Under the pieces are notes generated by a model. It did no database searches. It saw nothing but the letters and a program-made list of their open reading frames with translations, and was not told the DNA's origin. The translations under genes and the position numbers were made by a program. Of a stretch of DNA of 64,000 bases, positions 60,117 to 64,000 are shown piece by piece. The number at the start of each line of letters is the position of its first letter. Positions within the stretch are counted from its first letter, which is position 1. Source of the stretch: an uncultured Erythrobacter sp. (GTDB lineage Bacteria; Pseudomonadota; Alphaproteobacteria; Sphingomonadales; Sphingomonadaceae); the NCBI GenBank assembly GCA_947488155.1, contig CANKYK010000001.1, forward strand, positions 248,001 through 312,000, written 5' to 3'.

Positions 60117-60730
60117 GCCGAAACGCAGCCATCGCCGCGCTTGGATTGACGGCCATTGCCCTCGCCGCCTGCAAGCCGCCGCCGACCGATGCGGATATTG
60201 CTCGCGATATGCCTGCCGAGGTGCCGCAGGGCCCTTCTGAGCCGCTCGACTCCCCAGATATCGAGGGCGCGGTTTGGGCGGCTAGCGCGACCCCTTGGCG
60301 GATCATCTATGGCAAGCCTGGCGAAGCGCCCTTGGTCTCGCTCGAATGTGTTGAGACGGCAGGTGATCCGAACCTGCGCGTCACTCGCTATGCTACGGCG
60401 GACGAAGGCGCGGGCGCGATCCTGGCCTTTGTTGGCAATGATAGAATTGGCCGCATGAAGGTCGATGCGATTGAGACCAACGCCGGCTTTTTGTGGCGCG
60501 GTGAAGATCCGGCGGTTGATCAGGACTGGGAGCCGCTGATCGGGCCAGAGGAAGTGACGCTGACCGTGCCAGGCGCTGGCATGGTTACGCTCAACCCCAG
60601 CCCGCTGCCGGTTGATTTGGTAACAGGTTGCCGGGGCGGTCGGTTGGAACCGCTCGAGGGCGCGATTGATGAGGCGACCATCGCAGAAGCCGCGCCAGAG
60701 GCTAGCGAACCCGCTCAGCCCGCTCCTTAA
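60113..60730 (+). CDS. Predicted lipoprotein of unknown function
   Basis: A 205-residue protein with a lipoprotein signal ending ALAAC (Cys at residue 20). The body contains [27 protein letters not shown] in parts, [20 protein letters not shown] and [20 protein letters not shown], with a last cysteine in VTGCRGG; these suggest a small beta-rich periplasmic domain. I know no family name. The GTG start at 60113 overlaps the uvrB stop by four bases, so it is translated in series with uvrB. The last 29 bases overlap the convergent DsbD-like gene. The tail is rich in Ala, Glu and Pro. Confidence 0.75.
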   Translation: MSRNAAIAALGLTAIALAACKPPPTDADIARDMPAEVPQGPSEPLDSPDIEGAVWAASATPWRIIYGKPGEAPLVSLECVETAGDPNLRVTRYATADEGAGAILAFVGNDRIGRMKVDAIETNAGFLWRGEDPAVDQDWEPLIGPEEVTLTVPGAGMVTLNPSPLPVDLVTGCRGGRLEPLEGAIDEATIAEAAPEASEPAQPAP

Positions 60731-62792
60731 GCAAATCTGGGGTCAGCACTTGCGGCAATTGCTCCGCTTGTGCGCCCGACTCATACCACAGATACAGCGG
60801 CACGCCCGCCGCACCTTGTTCAGACAGGAACATGGTGATCGCCTCGTCGCGCTGTGTCCAATCGCCCACCATGGTGACTACGCCAGCGGCTTCAAACGCC
60901 TCGCGCGTCGCCTCGCGCTCAATCGCGACGCTCTCATTCACTTTGCAGGTGACGCACCAATCGGCGGTGAACCATAGGAACACCGGCTGTCCGCTGGCGC
61001 GAGCATCCGCCAGTGCCTGCGCGCTGTAAGCCTGAGGCGAGTGGATCGATTCCTCGGTGAGGTTCGTCACTGGCGCAGCAAAGCTGGCGGGCAAAGCGAA
61101 GGCTCCGAAAATCACGAATGGCGCGGCGATCAGGCCAAACGCAGGCCAGGCCATCTTGCCCGCGCGCTGCAGACGGCCAACCACCAGCAAGGCAACAATC
61201 AGGCCGAACACGACAACCAGCGCGAACAGCGCAAAGCCTTGCCCGCCCAGCCGCGCCGTTAGCCAGATCAACGCAAGCGCGGTCAGCCCCATCGGGATCG
61301 CCATGATCCGGCGAAAACGCTCCATCCAAGCGCCGGGTTTGGGCAACATTCGCCGAAGAGTAGGCACAAAACCGATCAACAGGAACGGCAAAGCCAAGCC
61401 TAGCCCCAGCATCGCAAACAGCAGCAGCGCCTGAGGCACGGGGAGCAGCAGGGCCGCACCCAAGGCCGCCGCCATAAACGGCCCAGTGCATGGGGTTGCC
61501 GCGAAGGCCGCGAGCAGGCCCGTGGCGAAAGCGCTGGCAGGCTGCCCGCCGCGTGTGATGGAAATGGAGGGTAGCTCAAACACGCCGGCAAAATTCGCGG
61601 TAATCACGCTGGCGAGCACGAGCAGCACGATGACAACACCGGGGCTTTGCAGCTGGAACGCCCAGCCCACTTGCTCTCCGCCCGCGCGAAGAATGAGCAT
61701 CACCGCGCCCAGCCCAACACAGGCGAGCACAACGCCAGCAGTGTAGGCGAGCCCCTCAGAGCGTGCCTTGGCCTCGCTCTCACCAGCACGTGCAAGCGAG
61801 ATGGCTTTGAGGCTGAGGATTGGGAAGACACACGGCATGATGTTGAGGATCAACCCGCCCACCAATGCACCGAGAATTAGCGTCCAGAGCGGCGGGGTCT
61901 GCGGCGCGGAAGAAGTGACGATCCGCTCGCCCGTGAGCGCCACCTCGCCTTCACTCGCCTCAAACCTGACGCCAGCGCCATTGCCGAAAGACAAGATGCC
62001 TTTGACGCCGTCCGCAGGCTGTCCCTCTTCCACCCAATCGGAGAGTGGAATCTCAACGCTCACAATATCGCCATCGCGGCGAAAGCTCTGGGCAACCGAA
62101 TATTGGACCAGCTGCGTGTTTTCGATGAAAATATGCGGATCGCTGAGGCCCACCTCAGCAGGCAGCGGTATCGCCAAGCGCAGGTTCGTGCCCTCAACCG
62201 CAAAACTCGCCTCCGCATCCAGCAGCGGCGCAATCTCTGCGCGCCAGCGGGCGAAATCGCCGCCTTGGCTTTCGCGCAAAACCGCATCCTGCGGCACGCA
62301 CACTTTATCGGTGCAGGCGAGATATTCGACAAAGCCGGTGATCGGCTCGCGGGTCGTATTATCAACCTCGCCGGTCACGCGGATCGGCACGAGCACCGTG
62401 TATGCACCCTTGTAGATGTGGTTCATCAGCTCGGTATCGACCAGCTGCTGCACAAATCGCTCTGGCACGGGATAGAGCGGCTCGCCCATCTCCCAGCGAT
62501 CGGGCAGGTTCAGCCGCAATTGCATGCCCTGCCCCGCGTCGCCGGGGTTGGACCAATATCCGTGCCATTCCTCATTGCTGTTCGGATCCGGCGTAAACCT
62601 CAGAGCGAGCAGCCATTCCTCGCCCGCGTTCGGCAGACCATCCGCGCGCAATTCCACGCTGATGTTCTCATCGCCAAACCGCGCCTCTGTCGGGATTGCG
62701 CCATCCTGAGCTACCGCAGGCGAGACGGCGGCCACAAATGCAAGCAGCGCAAGCACCAGTGCAGCAAACCATAGCTTTGGTAGCGGGAACAT
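60702..62792 (-). CDS. DsbD-like protein-disulfide reductase
   Basis: A 696-residue protein with the three-part DsbD layout: a signal peptide (residues about 1-28), a periplasmic N-terminal domain (ARFGDENISVELRADGLPNAG in overlapping parts; cysteines in YLACTDKVCVPQ), a membrane domain of eight or so helices with CcdA-type cysteines in IMPCVFPILSLK and ATPCTGPFMAAAL, and a C-terminal thioredoxin domain with WFTADWCVTCKVNE. It carries electrons to periplasmic disulfides. The ATG at 62792 directly precedes the signal peptide; an ATG at 62843 adds 17 residues without support. It overlaps the upstream lipoprotein gene tail-to-tail. Confidence 0.92.
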   Translation of the reverse strand: MFPLPKLWFAALVLALLAFVAAVSPAVAQDGAIPTEARFGDENISVELRADGLPNAGEEWLLALRFTPDPNSNEEWHGYWSNPGDAGQGMQLRLNLPDRWEMGEPLYPVPERFVQQLVDTELMNHIYKGAYTVLVPIRVTGEVDNTTREPITGFVEYLACTDKVCVPQDAVLRESQGGDFARWRAEIAPLLDAEASFAVEGTNLRLAIPLPAEVGLSDPHIFIENTQLVQYSVAQSFRRDGDIVSVEIPLSDWVEEGQPADGVKGILSFGNGAGVRFEASEGEVALTGERIVTSSAPQTPPLWTLILGALVGGLILNIMPCVFPILSLKAISLARAGESEAKARSEGLAYTAGVVLACVGLGAVMLILRAGGEQVGWAFQLQSPGVVIVLLVLASVITANFAGVFELPSISITRGGQPASAFATGLLAAFAATPCTGPFMAAALGAALLLPVPQALLLFAMLGLGLALPFLLIGFVPTLRRMLPKPGAWMERFRRIMAIPMGLTALALIWLTARLGGQGFALFALVVVFGLIVALLVVGRLQRAGKMAWPAFGLIAAPFVIFGAFALPASFAAPVTNLTEESIHSPQAYSAQALADARASGQPVFLWFTADWCVTCKVNESVAIEREATREAFEAAGVVTMVGDWTQRDEAITMFLSEQGAAGVPLYLWYESGAQAEQLPQVLTPDLLKERAERVR

Positions 62793-62877
62793 TCTTGCGT
62801 CTATCACGGTCGAACCTCTAGGACTGTCGAACACTATTCGCAATCAAAGCGGTATAGGTTTCATAGAGGCAGGCAGA

Positions 62878-64000
62878 ATGACGAATGACACGCGCGATCT
62901 TTTGATCCTTGGCGGCGGGCTGGTCGGCATGACCCTGGCGCTGACCGCTGCGCGCAAGGGCTTTTCCAGCCATGTCGTCGATCGCGCCAATCCCGATGAG
63001 CTGCTGAAGGAAGGGTTTGACGACCGCGCCACCGCGATCTCGACCGCCAGCTGGCAATTGTTCCGCAATATCGGCCTGGCGGAGGTGCTAGAGCCCTTGG
63101 CCTGCCCGATTGCGAGCATTGCCGTCACCGACCAAATGAAGCCAGGGCGGATCGACTTTCAGCCCGAGCCGCATGAGGGGTCGCTCGGGCGGATGCTGCC
63201 CAATCTCAGCCTGCGCCGGGCGATGTTTGAGGCGGCGGCGAAAGAGCCGCTGATCAATTGGGTTTCCGAAGCAAAGATCGCCGAGCGCCAGCGCAGCGAA
63301 TTTGGCGTCGCCGTGGTGCTGAGCGATGACACAAAGCTCAAAGCCAGCCTTATGGTAGCCGCCGAAGGGCGCAGCTCGCCCACCCGGACAGAGGCCGGGT
63401 TGGTGGTTGCCAATTGGGAATACAGCCACCGCGCGATCATCGCCGGGCTGACGCATGAAAAGCCGCATGACAATGTCGCTTGGGAGATTTTCTATCCCGC
63501 CGGGCCATTCGCATTGCTGCCGATGTTGGACGACGAGCAAGGTCGCCACCGGTCCTCTCTGGTGTGGACCGTAAGCGAAGATGACGCGGCGGGCTTTTTG
63601 AAATTGTCCGACCGCGCATTTCTGGCCGAGCTGGAAAAGCGCATGGGCGGAATGTTTGGCGCGATCACCAGCACGGGTGCACGCTCATCATGGCCATTGG
63701 GCTTTCATCACACCGCCAAAATCACCGGCGAGCGGCTGGCATTGGTCGGTGATGCCGCGCACGGCATTCACCCGATTGCCGGACAGGGGCTTAACCTTGG
63801 CCTGCGCGATGCCGCGACTTTGGTCGAAGTGCTTGAAGAAGGGCGGAGGATCGGCCTTGATCCCGGAGATCATCAAAGCCTGATGCGCTATGAAAACTGG
63901 CGCGGGCTTGATGCCTTTATGGTCGCAACCGCCACTGATGGGCTGACGCGCCTGTTCGGCGTGCCAGGCAAAGCGGCCTCTGCCGTGCGCCGGTTGGGAA
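62878..64000 (+). CDS. UbiH/UbiF/VisC/COQ6-family FAD monooxygenase (partial)
   Basis: The frame starts at ATG 62878 (AGGCAG box six bases upstream) and is open to the window edge, giving 374 residues of a ubiquinone-type hydroxylase. Visible are the FAD-binding LILGGGLVGMTLAL at residues about 9-22, the RATAIS motif at about 43, the DG-like segment VAAEGRSSPTR, and GDAAHGIHPIAGQGLNLGLRDA, the second FAD motif of the family. About 25 residues are missing at the C-terminus. It hydroxylates an aromatic ring of a ubiquinone precursor, by family. It is divergent from the dsbD-like gene by 85 bases. Confidence 0.9.
   Translation, partial: MTNDTRDLLILGGGLVGMTLALTAARKGFSSHVVDRANPDELLKEGFDDRATAISTASWQLFRNIGLAEVLEPLACPIASIAVTDQMKPGRIDFQPEPHEGSLGRMLPNLSLRRAMFEAAAKEPLINWVSEAKIAERQRSEFGVAVVLSDDTKLKASLMVAAEGRSSPTRTEAGLVVANWEYSHRAIIAGLTHEKPHDNVAWEIFYPAGPFALLPMLDDEQGRHRSSLVWTVSEDDAAGFLKLSDRAFLAELEKRMGGMFGAITSTGARSSWPLGFHHTAKITGERLALVGDAAHGIHPIAGQGLNLGLRDAATLVEVLEEGRRIGLDPGDHQSLMRYENWRGLDAFMVATATDGLTRLFGVPGKAASAVRRLG

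Noticed and set aside
1..64000. tRNA genes, IS elements, CRISPR arrays, prophage genes
   Set aside because: By eye no T-arm pattern (GGTTCGAATCC type), transposase, direct spaced repeats or phage structural genes were seen. A covariance or profile scan was not possible here.

Overview
The window looks like chromosome of an alphaproteobacterium of the order Sphingomonadales, most likely an Erythrobacter/Porphyrobacter-type member of the Erythrobacteraceae. The signs are moderate-high GC, protein families and gene orders typical of that group (DUF1153/SciP, DUF2794, HdaA, FixJ-like LuxR regulator, large TonB-dependent receptors), and a circularly permuted two-piece tmRNA gene whose tag reads ANDNEALAIAA. 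No IS element, prophage, CRISPR array, rRNA or tRNA was seen. Most of the window is core chromosome; the genus assignment is inference.

Layout. 1-6.1 kb: end of an S9 peptidase, a SciP-family regulator, glmU divergent from gph, an SDR dehydrogenase, a DUF4328 membrane protein, then DUF2794 and cysE. 6.1-11.9 kb: hdaA and a DUF2066 protein divergent from purM-purN (purN fused to a YjbR domain), a sulfotransferase and ndk. 12-20.7 kb: a lipoprotein, holC, a tiny DUF2256 gene without a normal start codon, pepA, then the envelope/ribosome operon lptD-surA-pdxA-rsmA. 20.7-27.8 kb: SRPBCC and PilZ proteins, malate synthase G, and an arginine succinyltransferase-type operon (M20 hydrolase-astA-astB).

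27.8-36.1 kb is the least ordinary part. It holds a small membrane protein behind an excellent sigma-54 promoter, the permuted ssrA, mscL, lemA with two TPM genes, a Nudix/SDR pair, and a minus-strand unit of three tandem paralogous 37-42-residue membrane microproteins followed by pspC, headed by a second sigma-54-like promoter and a long inverted repeat. recF follows.

36-50 kb: a tesA-like esterase divergent from a ybbA-ybbP-type ABC pair (as in E. coli), DUF805, two TonB-dependent receptors flanking typA, then a thioredoxin and a CcdA-like protein. 50-64 kb: VOC and extensin-like proteins, a FixJ-like regulator with a degenerate receiver, the four-gene Anbu operon (ATP-grasp, alpha-E, transglutaminase, Anbu peptidase), an alpha/beta hydrolase, a DUF3617 lipoprotein, uvrB, a lipoprotein, a DsbD-like reductase and the start of a UbiH-family monooxygenase cut by the window edge.

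The best candidates for undescribed biology are the sigma-54-linked microprotein/pspC unit, the DUF2256 gene with an apparent AUC start, a two-copy 80-base palindromic repeat, and a CtrA-like box shared by the SciP-family gene and the extensin-like lipoprotein gene.
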